DNA from: Streptomyces amritsarensis
Lineage (GTDB): Bacteria; Actinomycetota; Actinomycetes; Streptomycetales; Streptomycetaceae
Assembly (NCBI RefSeq): GCF_001953875.1
Contig: NZ_MQUR01000004.1
Coordinates: 1-64,000 of the forward strand
DNA: 64,000 nt
Direction of reading: 5' to 3'
Under the pieces are notes generated by a model, which was not told the origin of the DNA, did not search any database, and saw only the letters and a list, made by a program, of their open reading frames with translations. The translations under genes and the position numbers were made by a program. Below are positions 8,524 through 18,501 of this stretch, piece after piece (the first letter of the stretch is position 1; each line of letters begins with the position of its first letter).

Positions 8524-9270
8524 TCAGGCGGTCGGGGTGAGGGCCGCGCCCTCGCCCCGCAGCAGGGCGCTCAGGTGGTCCAGTACGGGCTGGGGGCGGC
8601 GCAGTACGGCGTGGTGTCCGCCGGTGGTGGTGTGCCGGGTGAAGCCGGCGGTGGTGACCGCCGCCCAGCCGTCCAGGTCGGCCGAGCTGACGGTCTCGTC
8701 GCCGTCGGCGCCCCAGGCGTGCACGGGTACGGACAGGCGGGTGCCGGGCTGGTGGACGTAGCTCAAGGACAGCTGGGCGTCCTTGCGGAGCATTCCGACC
8801 ATCAGGGCGCGGGTGTCCTCGTCGAGCAGCCGGGGGTCGAGGTCGGCGGTGTCGAAGAGCTTGTCCAGCTCCTCTCCGTCGTCGACGATGCCGCGGCCCG
8901 CTCCGGTCCAGTGGCCGGGGGCCCGGCAGCCGCTGACCACCAGGGCGCGCGGGGTGACCCGGCGGGAGACCTCGTAGCCGAGGAGGCCGCCGAAGCTGTG
9001 GCCGAAGACGATCAGCGGCCGGTTCCCGACGGTGGACACCAGTTCGGCCGCGATGGCCTCGACGGCCTCGTCGAAGGTGTCCGGCATCGGCTCGCGCCAG
9101 CGGTTCTCCCGGCCCGGGAGCTGTACGCCGTACACCTGCGCGGTGCCGTCCAGCGCGGGCTGCCAGGCGCGGAACTGCTGGCAGCCGGCCCCGGCGGGGG
9201 GCAGGCACAGCAGCACGGGCAGGGCCGGGTCGGCGGGGTCCGGCGCCCAGGTGGAGATCCAGGTTCCCAT
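8524..9270 (-). CDS. Type II thioesterase (alpha/beta hydrolase)
   Basis: A 248-residue stand-alone thioesterase. The nucleophile elbow is GHSFGG near residue 91, the oxyanion-side motif LPPAGAG is near residue 24, and GGHHAV near the C-terminus supplies the catalytic His. Stand-alone thioesterases clear wrongly loaded carriers. In the nikkomycin-type pathway a comparable enzyme releases the hydroxylated amino acid. It starts three bases after the A-PCP gene ends, so both are in one transcript. No integrated thioesterase domain exists in either NRPS, so this enzyme may also perform final release. Confidence 0.9.
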   Translation of the reverse strand: MGTWISTWAPDPADPALPVLLCLPPAGAGCQQFRAWQPALDGTAQVYGVQLPGRENRWREPMPDTFDEAVEAIAAELVSTVGNRPLIVFGHSFGGLLGYEVSRRVTPRALVVSGCRAPGHWTGAGRGIVDDGEELDKLFDTADLDPRLLDEDTRALMVGMLRKDAQLSLSYVHQPGTRLSVPVHAWGADGDETVSSADLDGWAAVTTAGFTRHTTTGGHHAVLRRPQPVLDHLSALLRGEGAALTPTA

Positions 9271-9273
9271 GGC

Positions 9274-11106
9274 CTACGCCCCTTCGGCGGCGGCGGCCGC
9301 ATCCGCTGCGGGCCCGCCCTGTTCGGCGGCGAGCCGGTCGATCTCGGCGGCGACGTCGGCGACCGTCGGCCGGGCCAGCAGCGCGCCCAGGCCGACGCGC
9401 AGTCCGGTGGCGCGGCGCAGCTCGGAGACCGCGCGGGCGGCGGCCAGGGAGTGGCCGCCCAGGTCGAAGAAGTCCGACTCGGGGCCGGGGACCTCGGTGG
9501 CGAGCACCTCGGCCCACACGGTCATCACGGTGCGCTCGCTGGCGCTCACCGTGCCGTCCCCGGCCGCGCCGGGTCCGTCACCGTCCTCCGGCTGCTCCAG
9601 GGCCCGGGCCAGCGCGGCGCGGTCGGCCTTTCCGGTGGTCAGGGTCGGGATCCGGTCCAGTACCCGCACGGTGGCCGGTACCGCCGCGGCGGGCAGCTGC
9701 TTGCGGCAGCGCTCCACGACCCGGGTGGCGAGACCGGCCGGGTCGGCGACGCCGGGTGCCGCGACGACGGCGAGGCCGAGGGTCTGGCCGGCCGCCAGCG
9801 GGCAGCAGGCGGCGGCGACGACCTCGGGGAGTTCGGCGGCGACGCGTTCCACCTCGCCGAGCTCGATGCGGTGGCCGCGGACCTTCACCTGGTCGTCCCG
9901 TCGGCCCCGGTACTCCAGTTCGCCGCCGTCGCGGCGGATCACCACGTCGCCGGTGCGGTACATGCGGGTGCCGCCGCCCTGGAACGGGTCGGGCAGGAAG
10001 CGGCTCGCGGTGAGTCCGGGACGGCCCCGGTAGCCGCGGGCGACAGCCGGCCCGCCGAGGTAGAGCTCGCCCTCGGTGCCCGCGGGCACCGGCCGCAGCT
10101 CCTCGTCCAGTACGTAGGCCCGGTAGCCGGGCAGCGGTCGTCCGATGCTGGTCACGTCGTCCCCTCGTCGGCTGTCGGCCCAGGTGGCGGCGATGGTCAC
10201 CTCCGTCGGCCCGTACACGTTGAGCAGCCGGCGGCCCTGGGCGAACCGTTCGGCGAGCGCGGCCGGGCAGGCCTCCCCGGCGACGACGACCACCTCGGCG
10301 GAGTCGAGCCCGGCGCCGTGGGCGGCGAGCAGCGACGGGGTGAGGGAGACGGTGCGCAGTCCGGCGGGCAGCGGCTCGCGGCCCTCCGCGGCGGCCTGCC
10401 GCAGTCCGTCCAGGGAGAGGTCGGTCAGCGCCACCCCCTGGCCGTGGACGAGGTAGAGCAGGGTGCACCAGAGCCAGCCGTCGAAGGCGGGCGAGACGGC
10501 GTTGAGTCCGAGTCCGCCGGAGGGCAGGCCGAGTCCGGAGAGGGCTTCGACGAAGGTGTCGAGGCCGCGGTAGGTGACCTCGACGCCCTTGGGGCGGCCG
10601 GTGGTTCCGGAGGTGTAGATGAGGTAGGCGCAGCTGTCGGGGGCGGGCGGGGACACGGCGAGCGCGCCGGGGGCGCCGCGGCGGACCTCGCGGGGGGTCA
10701 GCAGGACGGTCCCGCCCGTCTCCAGGCCGGCGGGCACGCCGGTGGCGACGAGGACCACGGCCCCGGCGTCGCGCAGTACGCCGCCGAGGCGTTCCACGGG
10801 GTGTCCGGGGTCCAGCGGTACGGCGGTCCCGCCCAGGCTCCAGACGGCGAGCAGGGCGGGCACGCTCTCGCGGGAGCGGCCCAGCAGCAGCCCCACCGAG
10901 GTCTCCGGGCCGACTCCGGCGCGGGTGAGGGCGGCGGCGTAGCGGGCGGTGCGGGCGGTCAGTGCCGCGTAGGTGAGGTTGCCGTCCACGGCCTTGACCG
11001 CGGTCTCGTTGGGCTGCTCGCGGGTCCACCGTTCCAGGCGGGCGAACAGCGGCGGGAGCCCGCCCGGGGCGTTCGCCCCGGCCGGCCCGGCATGGGGCTC
11101 GGTCAT
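9274..11106 (-). CDS. NRPS didomain: adenylation plus carrier (A-PCP)
   Basis: A 610-residue protein made of one A domain (about 20-500; TSGTTG 165-170, YRTGD 383-387, TGK lysine K493) and one carrier domain (GGHS, S553). The canonical amine-binding Asp is present (D209). The pocket residues I align are D209, G210, W213, S254, V274, A276, V297, I305 and A306. These suggest a bulky, probably aromatic alpha-amino acid and do not match Cys, Ser or Thr. Tryptophan fits the nearby halogenase. The ATG at 11106 overlaps the dehydrogenase stop by four bases (ATGA), with GAGAGGA upstream. It probably supplies the carrier-bound amino acid to the P450 and then to the Cy domain of the larger NRPS. Confidence 0.92.
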   Translation of the reverse strand: MTEPHAGPAGANAPGGLPPLFARLERWTREQPNETAVKAVDGNLTYAALTARTARYAAALTRAGVGPETSVGLLLGRSRESVPALLAVWSLGGTAVPLDPGHPVERLGGVLRDAGAVVLVATGVPAGLETGGTVLLTPREVRRGAPGALAVSPPAPDSCAYLIYTSGTTGRPKGVEVTYRGLDTFVEALSGLGLPSGGLGLNAVSPAFDGWLWCTLLYLVHGQGVALTDLSLDGLRQAAAEGREPLPAGLRTVSLTPSLLAAHGAGLDSAEVVVVAGEACPAALAERFAQGRRLLNVYGPTEVTIAATWADSRRGDDVTSIGRPLPGYRAYVLDEELRPVPAGTEGELYLGGPAVARGYRGRPGLTASRFLPDPFQGGGTRMYRTGDVVIRRDGGELEYRGRRDDQVKVRGHRIELGEVERVAAELPEVVAAACCPLAAGQTLGLAVVAAPGVADPAGLATRVVERCRKQLPAAAVPATVRVLDRIPTLTTGKADRAALARALEQPEDGDGPGAAGDGTVSASERTVMTVWAEVLATEVPGPESDFFDLGGHSLAAARAVSELRRATGLRVGLGALLARPTVADVAAEIDRLAAEQGGPAADAAAAAEGA

Positions 11107-12686
11107 CCGTGGTTCCTCTCGGTGTCCGCGGGGCGGGCGGCCTCGGTGGCCCGCAGCCGCGGGCCGACCACCTGGCCGCCCTCGCCCTGCGGGAGCTGCA
11201 TCGACTTGGTCTCCAGGAAGGACTCCAGCCCGGCCGTGCCGCACTCGCGTCCGATCCCGGACTGCTTGAACCCGCCGAACGGCGCGGCCGGGTTGAACTG
11301 GCCGCCGTTGACGTCGACCAGGCCGGAGCGGAAGCGGCGCGCCGTCTGCTCGGCGCGGGCGTCGTCGCCGGACCAGACCGCGCCGTGCAGCCCGTAGCGG
11401 GTGCCGTTGACGATCCGGACGGCCTGCTCCTCGTCGTCGTAGGGGATGACGGACAGCACCGGCCCGAAGATCTCCTCCTGGGCGATCGTGGTGAGCGGGT
11501 CGACGTCGGCGAAGACCGTCGGCCGGACGTAGTAGCCGGTGTCCAGGCCGTCGGGCCGGTCGGGGCCGCCGTGGACCAGGCGGGCTCCGCCCTCCTCGGC
11601 GCCGCGGCGGATGTATCCGGTGACGCGGGCGTGCGCGGCCGCGGACACCAGCGGGCCGAGGTCCGTCGCGGGGTCGCGCGGGTCGCCGGTGACGTAGCCG
11701 TCCATGGCCCGGATCGCGAGCTCCACCGCCTCGTCCTGGCGCTCGCGCGGCACCAGCAGCCGGCTCCACTGCAGGCAGGTCTGGCCGGTGTTGAAGAGCA
11801 TCTGGTCGACGGTGGCGGCGACGGCCGGGGCCAGCTCGGCGTCGTCGAGGACGAGACTGGCGTTCTTGCCGCCCAGTTCGAGGTGGACGCGCTTGATCCG
11901 GTCGGCGCCGAGGGCGGCGACGTCGCGCCCGGCCCGGGTGGAACCGGTCAGGGAGACCACGTCGACGAGCGGGTGGGTGACCAGTGCCGTGCCGACGGTG
12001 TCGCCGGTGCCGACGACCATGTTGAAGACGCCCGGCGGCAGGTCGGCCTCGGCGATGGCCTCGGCGAGCAGCCGGGCGTGCAGCGGGGTGATCTCGCTCG
12101 GCTTGTGCACCACGGTGCATCCGGCGGCCAGGGCCGGGAGGATCTTCTGCACGGTGAGCAGCAGCGGGGTGTTCCACGGCGTGATGCAGGCGGCCACTCC
12201 GGCGGCCTCGCGCACGACGAGCGAGTGGCCGACGCGCTCCTCGAAGGCGTAGGAGGCGGCGGTCTCGACGCAGTGCGCGGCCATGCCGAGGGACAGTCCG
12301 ACGTGGGTGTGGCGGGCCATCCGGGCGGGCGCGCCGACCTCGGCGGTGATGACCTCGGCGAAGCGTTCGGCCCGTACCTCCATGGCCTCGACGACCCTGC
12401 GCAGCAGGGCGGTCCGTTCGCGCAGCGGGGTGGCCGCCCAGCCGTCGAAGGCCGCGGCGGCCGCCCGGGCCGCGAGGTCGGCGTCCCGGGCGGTGCCGGC
12501 GGGCACCGTGGCCAGGGCGCGCTCGGTGGCGGGGTCGGTCACGACGAGGCGGCCGTCGGCCTCGGAGGGGACCCAGGCGCCGCCGATCCACTGGTCGGTG
12601 TAACGGGGCGGCAGCGGGGCCGCGTTCGGTTCGCCGCCGGGCGGTCTGGAGTCCTGCGGCGCGGTCGGCACGGTCAGCACGGTCAC
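11103..12686 (-). CDS. NAD(P)-dependent aldehyde dehydrogenase
   Basis: A 527-residue aldehyde dehydrogenase, slightly longer than usual because of a 25-residue N-terminal extension. The ALDH-type ITPWNTP is at 168-174, LELGGK supplies the general base E270, and FNTGQTC supplies the catalytic C304. The start is GTG at 12686 after GAGGA. It is the first enzyme gene after the SARP gene and is translationally coupled to the A-PCP gene, so it very likely makes or processes a precursor. One possibility is oxidation of an aldehyde to the acid that the Asp-less A domain activates. The substrate cannot be read from the sequence. Confidence 0.9.
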   Translation of the reverse strand: MTVLTVPTAPQDSRPPGGEPNAAPLPPRYTDQWIGGAWVPSEADGRLVVTDPATERALATVPAGTARDADLAARAAAAAFDGWAATPLRERTALLRRVVEAMEVRAERFAEVITAEVGAPARMARHTHVGLSLGMAAHCVETAASYAFEERVGHSLVVREAAGVAACITPWNTPLLLTVQKILPALAAGCTVVHKPSEITPLHARLLAEAIAEADLPPGVFNMVVGTGDTVGTALVTHPLVDVVSLTGSTRAGRDVAALGADRIKRVHLELGGKNASLVLDDAELAPAVAATVDQMLFNTGQTCLQWSRLLVPRERQDEAVELAIRAMDGYVTGDPRDPATDLGPLVSAAAHARVTGYIRRGAEEGGARLVHGGPDRPDGLDTGYYVRPTVFADVDPLTTIAQEEIFGPVLSVIPYDDEEQAVRIVNGTRYGLHGAVWSGDDARAEQTARRFRSGLVDVNGGQFNPAAPFGGFKQSGIGRECGTAGLESFLETKSMQLPQGEGGQVVGPRLRATEAARPADTERNHG

Positions 12687-12741
12687 GGTGGGTTCCTCAC
12701 TCGGTCACGGGATTCACGGGCTCGCTGAACAGCTGCGTGGG

Positions 12742-13740
12742 TCACGCGGTCGCGGGGTCCGCGGCGCGGGCCAGGACGGCCGGGGCCCGGTTGTCGGGCC
12801 TGGCCCTGCGGACCTGGCGGGCCAGGGCGGAGGTGCGGACCTCCGCGCTCCACGGAGGGGTTGCGGGCTGGCGGCCGGCGGGCCGCAGCGCGCGGACCGT
12901 GGCGGGGGCGCCGCCGACGGAGGCCGGGGCCTGGGCGGGAGCGGCGGCGCGGGCGGCGGACGGGATCAGGGTGCGCAGCAGCCGCTGGGTCTCCTGGCCG
13001 GGCGCCACGGCCAGCTCGTCGCGCATCCGGCGGGCGCACAACTCGTACCAGCGTCGTACGCAGGCCAGTTCGCCGCGGCGGCCGTGTGCGGCCATCAGAG
13101 CGCGGTAGGTCTCCTCGTGGTGGCGGTCGATCTCCAGCGTCCGCTTGCAGAGCTCGATCAGTTCCACGAAGTCCTCGCGGTCCTCGGCGTCGGCGCGCAG
13201 CACGCCCAGGGCCCGCAGGACCAGGGCCCTGAGGTATTCGCGCTGTTCGACGACCCAGTCGGCGCTCTCGCCACGCAGGAACTCGCCGCCGTACAGGGCG
13301 ATCGCGGCCCGCAGCCGGGTCCGGGCGAGCACGGTGTCGCCGGCGCCGGCGGCGCGCAGGCCGGCGTGCACGAGCTCCTGGAAGCGGTCGAGGTCGCACC
13401 ACAGGCCGGTGACGTGCAGGACGTAGCCGAAGTCGCGGTAGACCAGCCGGATCCCGGAGTCTCCGGGGCGGTCGGGGTGGGCGTCGAGGACCTGTCGCAG
13501 GGCGTGGGCGGCGACCTTGAGCGAGCTGCCCGCGGTGCTGTCGGTGCCGGGCCACAGCGACTCGTAGAGCCGGTCGCGGGTGAGCATCTGGCCGCGGTGG
13601 ACGACCAGGTACTGGAAGAGGCCGCGGGCCTTGCCGGCCCGCCAGCGCCGTACGGGGGTGCCGTTCACGGTCAGCTCGAAATCGCCCAGGAAGCGGACGC
13701 GTACCGCCGGCCCCGCTGTCTCGGTCGCTGCGGTGGTCAT
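12742..13740 (-). CDS. SARP-family transcriptional activator
   Basis: A 332-residue regulator with an OmpR-like winged-helix DNA-binding domain (about 15-110) followed by a bacterial transcriptional activation domain (about 118-260, with the typical FLRGE). The C-terminal 70 residues are a Pro/Ala/Arg-rich low-complexity tail. It lacks the NB-ARC/TPR parts, so it is a small SARP like ActII-ORF4 or RedD. It begins the leftward unit, and the space upstream carries heptamer repeats on both strands. It is the likely pathway-specific activator of both units, perhaps including its own gene. Confidence 0.92.
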   Translation of the reverse strand: MTTAATETAGPAVRVRFLGDFELTVNGTPVRRWRAGKARGLFQYLVVHRGQMLTRDRLYESLWPGTDSTAGSSLKVAAHALRQVLDAHPDRPGDSGIRLVYRDFGYVLHVTGLWCDLDRFQELVHAGLRAAGAGDTVLARTRLRAAIALYGGEFLRGESADWVVEQREYLRALVLRALGVLRADAEDREDFVELIELCKRTLEIDRHHEETYRALMAAHGRRGELACVRRWYELCARRMRDELAVAPGQETQRLLRTLIPSAARAAAPAQAPASVGGAPATVRALRPAGRQPATPPWSAEVRTSALARQVRRARPDNRAPAVLARAADPATA

Positions 13741-13797
13741 CGCGTCCTCCCGGTCGTCGTGCCGCCTGCCGCTCTGCCTGCGAAGAGTGTGTTCGGG

Positions 13798-13815
13798 GGG
13801 CCTATATCGGGCCTA
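13798..13815 (-). promoter_or_regulatory. SARP-type heptamer direct repeat for the leftward unit
   Basis: On the minus strand TAGGCCC occurs twice (13815-13809 and 13804-13798), exactly 11 bp apart. CACACT follows six bases later as a possible -10. SARPs bind heptamer repeats with 11-bp period just upstream of -10. The set mirrors the repeat on the plus strand at 13838-13855. Confidence 0.65.
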
Positions 13816-13837
13816 CAACGGCCGGATCTTTTCGGTG

Positions 13838-15517
<1,680 letters not shown>

Positions 15518-15529
15518 GGCCCCCCGCAT

Positions 15530-15573
15530 CTGCGGCCCGGCAGCACGGCACTCCGCCGGCTGCCGGGCCGCAG
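15530..15573 (+). terminator. Perfect 15-bp hairpin between halogenase and reductase
   Basis: CTGCGGCCCGGCAGC (15530-15544) is repeated perfectly in inverted form at 15559-15573, around a 14-nt loop. It begins 12 bp after the halogenase stop. It could end part of the transcripts or stabilise the halogenase mRNA, because the reductase and antiporter genes downstream have no other clear promoter. Confidence 0.6.
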
Positions 15574-15601
15574 TCGCTTCCAGCCACCTCAGGAGTCAGA
15601 C

Positions 15602-16222
15602 ATGCCCCACCGCTCCGCGCCCCATCCCGCCGCGCCGGACGAGTCGGCCAGAGACCGCCGCGCGGATCTGCGGCCCTTCATGGCCGCCTTCCCCAGCGGG
15701 GTGTCCATCGTCACCACTCTGGATTCGGACACTGTGCCCCACGGCCTGACCTGCAGTTCCGTCGCGAGCGTCGCCCTCGATCCGCCCACGCTGGTGGTGT
15801 GCGTACGGGCGGCGAGCCCGACGCTCGCGGTGGTCCTCGACCAGGGGGCCTTCGCTCTGAACCTGCTGCACGAGCGGGCCCGCGGTGCCTCCGACCTGTT
15901 CGCCTCGGGCGCCCCCGACCGCTTCGAACGCGTCGAGTGGCGGCTGCCGCTGGGCGCGGGCGGGCCGCACCTGACCGCGGACGCCCATGCCGTCGCGGAC
16001 TGCGCCGTGGTCAGGACCATAGGCTTCGGGGACCACACGGCCGTGTTCGCCGAGGTCCACCGGGTGACCGTACGGGAGGATCCGCAGCCCCTGCTGTACG
16101 GTCTGCGCCGTTACGCCCAGTGGTCGCAGGCGGCCGCGGCCCCGCCGCCGGCCGCCCGCCTCGACCCGTCCGCCGCGCTGCGCCCCGGCGCGCCCGAAGG
16201 AGGCACCCGTGTCGTCCGCTGA
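15602..16222 (+). CDS. Flavin reductase (FMN-binding split-barrel family)
   Basis: A 206-residue protein of the HpaC/DIM6-type flavin reductase family. These enzymes use NAD(P)H to give free reduced flavin to a partner. The early FPSGVSIVTT and the CSSVASVALDPPTLVVCV stretch are typical of the family. The ATG at 15602 follows AGGAG. Its place directly after the halogenase makes it the probable FADH2 supplier. The C-terminal 30 residues are Ala/Pro rich. Confidence 0.88.
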   Translation: MPHRSAPHPAAPDESARDRRADLRPFMAAFPSGVSIVTTLDSDTVPHGLTCSSVASVALDPPTLVVCVRAASPTLAVVLDQGAFALNLLHERARGASDLFASGAPDRFERVEWRLPLGAGGPHLTADAHAVADCAVVRTIGFGDHTAVFAEVHRVTVREDPQPLLYGLRRYAQWSQAAAAPPPAARLDPSAALRPGAPEGGTRVVR

Positions 16223-17486
16223 CCCGCTGCCCGCCCTGCTGGTCGCCGTCCCGGCGGTCATCCTCGCCTGCCAGGTCGGAGCCTCCGTCTGCCGCCGGTT
16301 CGGCCAGCCCCCGGTGGTGGGCGAGATCGCCACCGGCATCCTGCTGGGCCCGTCCCTGCTGGGCTGGATCTGGCCACAGGCCCAGCACGCGCTGTTCCCG
16401 GCGTCCGTGTTGCCGTACACCTCGGTGCTCGGCCAGCTCGGGCTGCTCGCCTTCATGTTCCTGGTCGGACTGGAGCTCGACCTGAAAAACCTGCGCGGTC
16501 ACACCCGCGTCGCGGTCGCCGTGAGCCAGGCCGGGATGCTGCTGCCGCTGGCCCTGGGCGCGCTCCTCGCGGTCGCGATGTACGACGGCTTCGCCCCGGA
16601 CGGCGTGGGCCGGACGCCGTTCATCCTGTTCATGTCGGTGGCCATGAGCATCACGGCGTTCCCGGTCCTGGCCCGGATCCTCATCGACCGGGGCCTGTAC
16701 GGGACGCCGCTCGGGGCGCTCGCCATGGCCTGCGCGGCCGTGGACGATGTCGTCGCGTGGTGCCTGCTCGCCCTGGTGGTGGCCCTCTCCTCGGCCGGGT
16801 CCCCGGTGGAGGCGGCCACCACGGCCGGGCTCGCCGTGGCCTTCACGCTGGTCATGCTGTACGCGGTGCGGCCGCTGCTGGCCCGCTGGGCGGCCCGCGC
16901 CGACCGGGCCGGGGACGCGGCGGTCCTGGTGGCGCTGTTCAGCGGGCTGAGCGTGTCCGCGCTGGCCACCGACCTGATCGGCGTGCACGCGCTGTTCGGC
17001 GCGTTCCTGTTCGGTGTGGTCACCCCGCGCACCGGAGGGCGCATCGAGGTCTCGGCGGCCCGGCTGCGCGCCTTCACGGTGCCCGTGCTGCTGCCGCTGT
17101 TCTTCGTGCACACGGGCCTGCGCACCGACATCGGCGGACTGACGGCCTCGCCCGAGCTGTGGCTGTGGACGGGCGCGATCCTGGCCGTCGCCTTCCTCGG
17201 CAAGTGGGGCGGCGCCTCGGGGGCGGCGCGCGCCTGTGGAAGACCGTGGCGGGAGGCCCTGTCGATCGGCGCGCTGATGAACTGCCGCGGGCTGACCGAG
17301 CTGGTGGTGCTCAACGTCGGACTGGAACTGGGCGTCATCGGACCGCAGTTGTTCACCATGCTCGTCCTCATGGCACTGGTGACGACAGCCATCACCAGCC
17401 CGGCGCTGACCCGGCTGCGCGCCAAGGAGGTGCCCGCGCCGGACGGGGTGCCGGCGCCGCCCGAGGGCGCGCTCTCCCGCCCCTGA
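16209..17486 (+). CDS. Cation:proton antiporter (CPA2 family)
   Basis: A 425-residue membrane protein with about twelve segments, typical of the KefB/NapA-type sodium (or potassium)/proton exchanger family. A conserved Asp pair occurs in AAVDDVVAW (near 180). Its GTG start at 16209 overlaps the reductase end by 14 bp after GGAGG, so the two are co-translated. Antiporters of this type occur in other halogenated peptide clusters such as those for glycopeptides. Its job here, whether ion balance or transport, is not known. Confidence 0.88.
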   Translation: MSSADPLPALLVAVPAVILACQVGASVCRRFGQPPVVGEIATGILLGPSLLGWIWPQAQHALFPASVLPYTSVLGQLGLLAFMFLVGLELDLKNLRGHTRVAVAVSQAGMLLPLALGALLAVAMYDGFAPDGVGRTPFILFMSVAMSITAFPVLARILIDRGLYGTPLGALAMACAAVDDVVAWCLLALVVALSSAGSPVEAATTAGLAVAFTLVMLYAVRPLLARWAARADRAGDAAVLVALFSGLSVSALATDLIGVHALFGAFLFGVVTPRTGGRIEVSAARLRAFTVPVLLPLFFVHTGLRTDIGGLTASPELWLWTGAILAVAFLGKWGGASGAARACGRPWREALSIGALMNCRGLTELVVLNVGLELGVIGPQLFTMLVLMALVTTAITSPALTRLRAKEVPAPDGVPAPPEGALSRP

Positions 17487-17498
17487 CGACCGGCCCCG

Positions 17499-17537
17499 GC
17501 CGGCGGGTGCCTGACGGCTGTTCAGGCGCCCGCCGGC
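17499..17537. terminator. Bidirectional 16-bp hairpin terminator
   Basis: Arms 17499-17514 and 17522-17537 match at 15 of 16 positions (the odd pair can be G-U) around a 7-nt loop. It sits between the converging antiporter and acetyltransferase genes and covers the stop codon of the latter. It also marks the cluster edge. Confidence 0.75.
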
Positions 17538-18031
17538 TGCTGCCGTCCCGCCGCCAGGTCGCGTTCGTAGCGGATCGCGGGACGGCCGTCCAGGACGGTC
17601 TCCCCCGTCGGCAGGAACCCGGTGCGCAGCAGCACCGTGCGGGATCCGGTGTTGTCGACGGCCGCCGAGGCGCGCAGGGTCCGCAGGCCGTACGTGTCCG
17701 CCGCCAGAAGCAGGACCTGCCGGACGGCGCTGGTGGCCAGGCCCCGTCCGGCGGCCTTCTCCGCGACGCGGAAGCCCAGTTCGGCGGAGCCGTCCTCGAC
17801 GTCGATCAGGTTGATCCGCCCCAGCACCTCCCCGTCGCCGCCGATGATCAGGTGGAGGTGGTCGCGGCCCGCTGCCTGCCCGGCGAGGAGTTCGCCGTGA
17901 CGGGCGTCGAAGTCGGCGAAGTACGCGTCCGAGCGGTCGGGCACCGACTGCGCGAAGTAGGCGCGGTTGGCGCGCTCGAACGCGAGGAGGGCCGGTGCGT
18001 GTTCGGCTCGGAGCCGCTGGAGTTCCGTCAT
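17522..18031 (-). CDS. GNAT family N-acetyltransferase
   Basis: A 169-residue acetyltransferase of the RimJ/RimL-like GNAT group. The acetyl-CoA pyrophosphate-binding motif A is visible as VAEKAAGRGLATSAV near residues 89-103, and the later AVDNTGSRTVLLRTGF is the usual motif B region. It may acetylate a protein N-terminus or a small amine; the acceptor is not evident. It sits 35 bp downstream of the stress-protein gene on the same strand. Confidence 0.88.
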   Translation of the reverse strand: MTELQRLRAEHAPALLAFERANRAYFAQSVPDRSDAYFADFDARHGELLAGQAAGRDHLHLIIGGDGEVLGRINLIDVEDGSAELGFRVAEKAAGRGLATSAVRQVLLLAADTYGLRTLRASAAVDNTGSRTVLLRTGFLPTGETVLDGRPAIRYERDLAAGRQQPAGA

Positions 18032-18066
18032 CGCAGCATCCTAGGGCGGCGGCCTCCCCGTCCGCC

Positions 18067-18492
18067 TCATCGCGGCGCGCCCTCCGTCGGCACGCACAGC
18101 ACGGGGATCGGCGAGAGGTGCAGGAGCTTGTGCGGGGTGGAGCCGAGCAGGGCGCCGCGCATCGGGCTGTCCCCCCAGCTGCCGACGATGATGACACGGG
18201 CGTCGTGGCGTCGGGCGGCGTCGAGCAGTGCCTGGGCGGGCTTCTCGTCGGCCACCTCGACGGTCGAGGGCACGCCGGCGGCGTCGGCCTCCCGGACGGC
18301 GTGCTCGAGGGCGTTGCGGCCCGCCTGGCGGACGGCTTCCCGGTGGGCGCGGGACTCCTCGCCGGTGGGGCCCGGGGCGGCCGCCCCGTAGACGAGGACG
18401 AGGGGTTCGCCGAAGGCGGTGGCCACCTCCAGCGCGACCTGCAGGGCCCGCTCGGCGCCCGGTGATTCGTCGTATCCGAGGACCACGGACAT
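18067..18492 (-). CDS. Universal stress protein (UspA family)
   Basis: A 141-residue single-domain Usp. The N-terminal VVLGYDESPGAERAL and the C-terminal ATP-binding pattern GSWGDSPMRGALLGST (Gly-x2-Gly-x9-Gly-Ser) are present, so it belongs to the ATP-binding class. It follows the APC permease by nine bases, which suggests co-expression. Usp domains are often paired with transporters as regulators. Confidence 0.9.
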   Translation of the reverse strand: MSVVLGYDESPGAERALQVALEVATAFGEPLVLVYGAAAPGPTGEESRAHREAVRQAGRNALEHAVREADAAGVPSTVEVADEKPAQALLDAARRHDARVIIVGSWGDSPMRGALLGSTPHKLLHLSPIPVLCVPTEGAPR

Positions 18493-18501
18493 CGGGACTC
18501 C

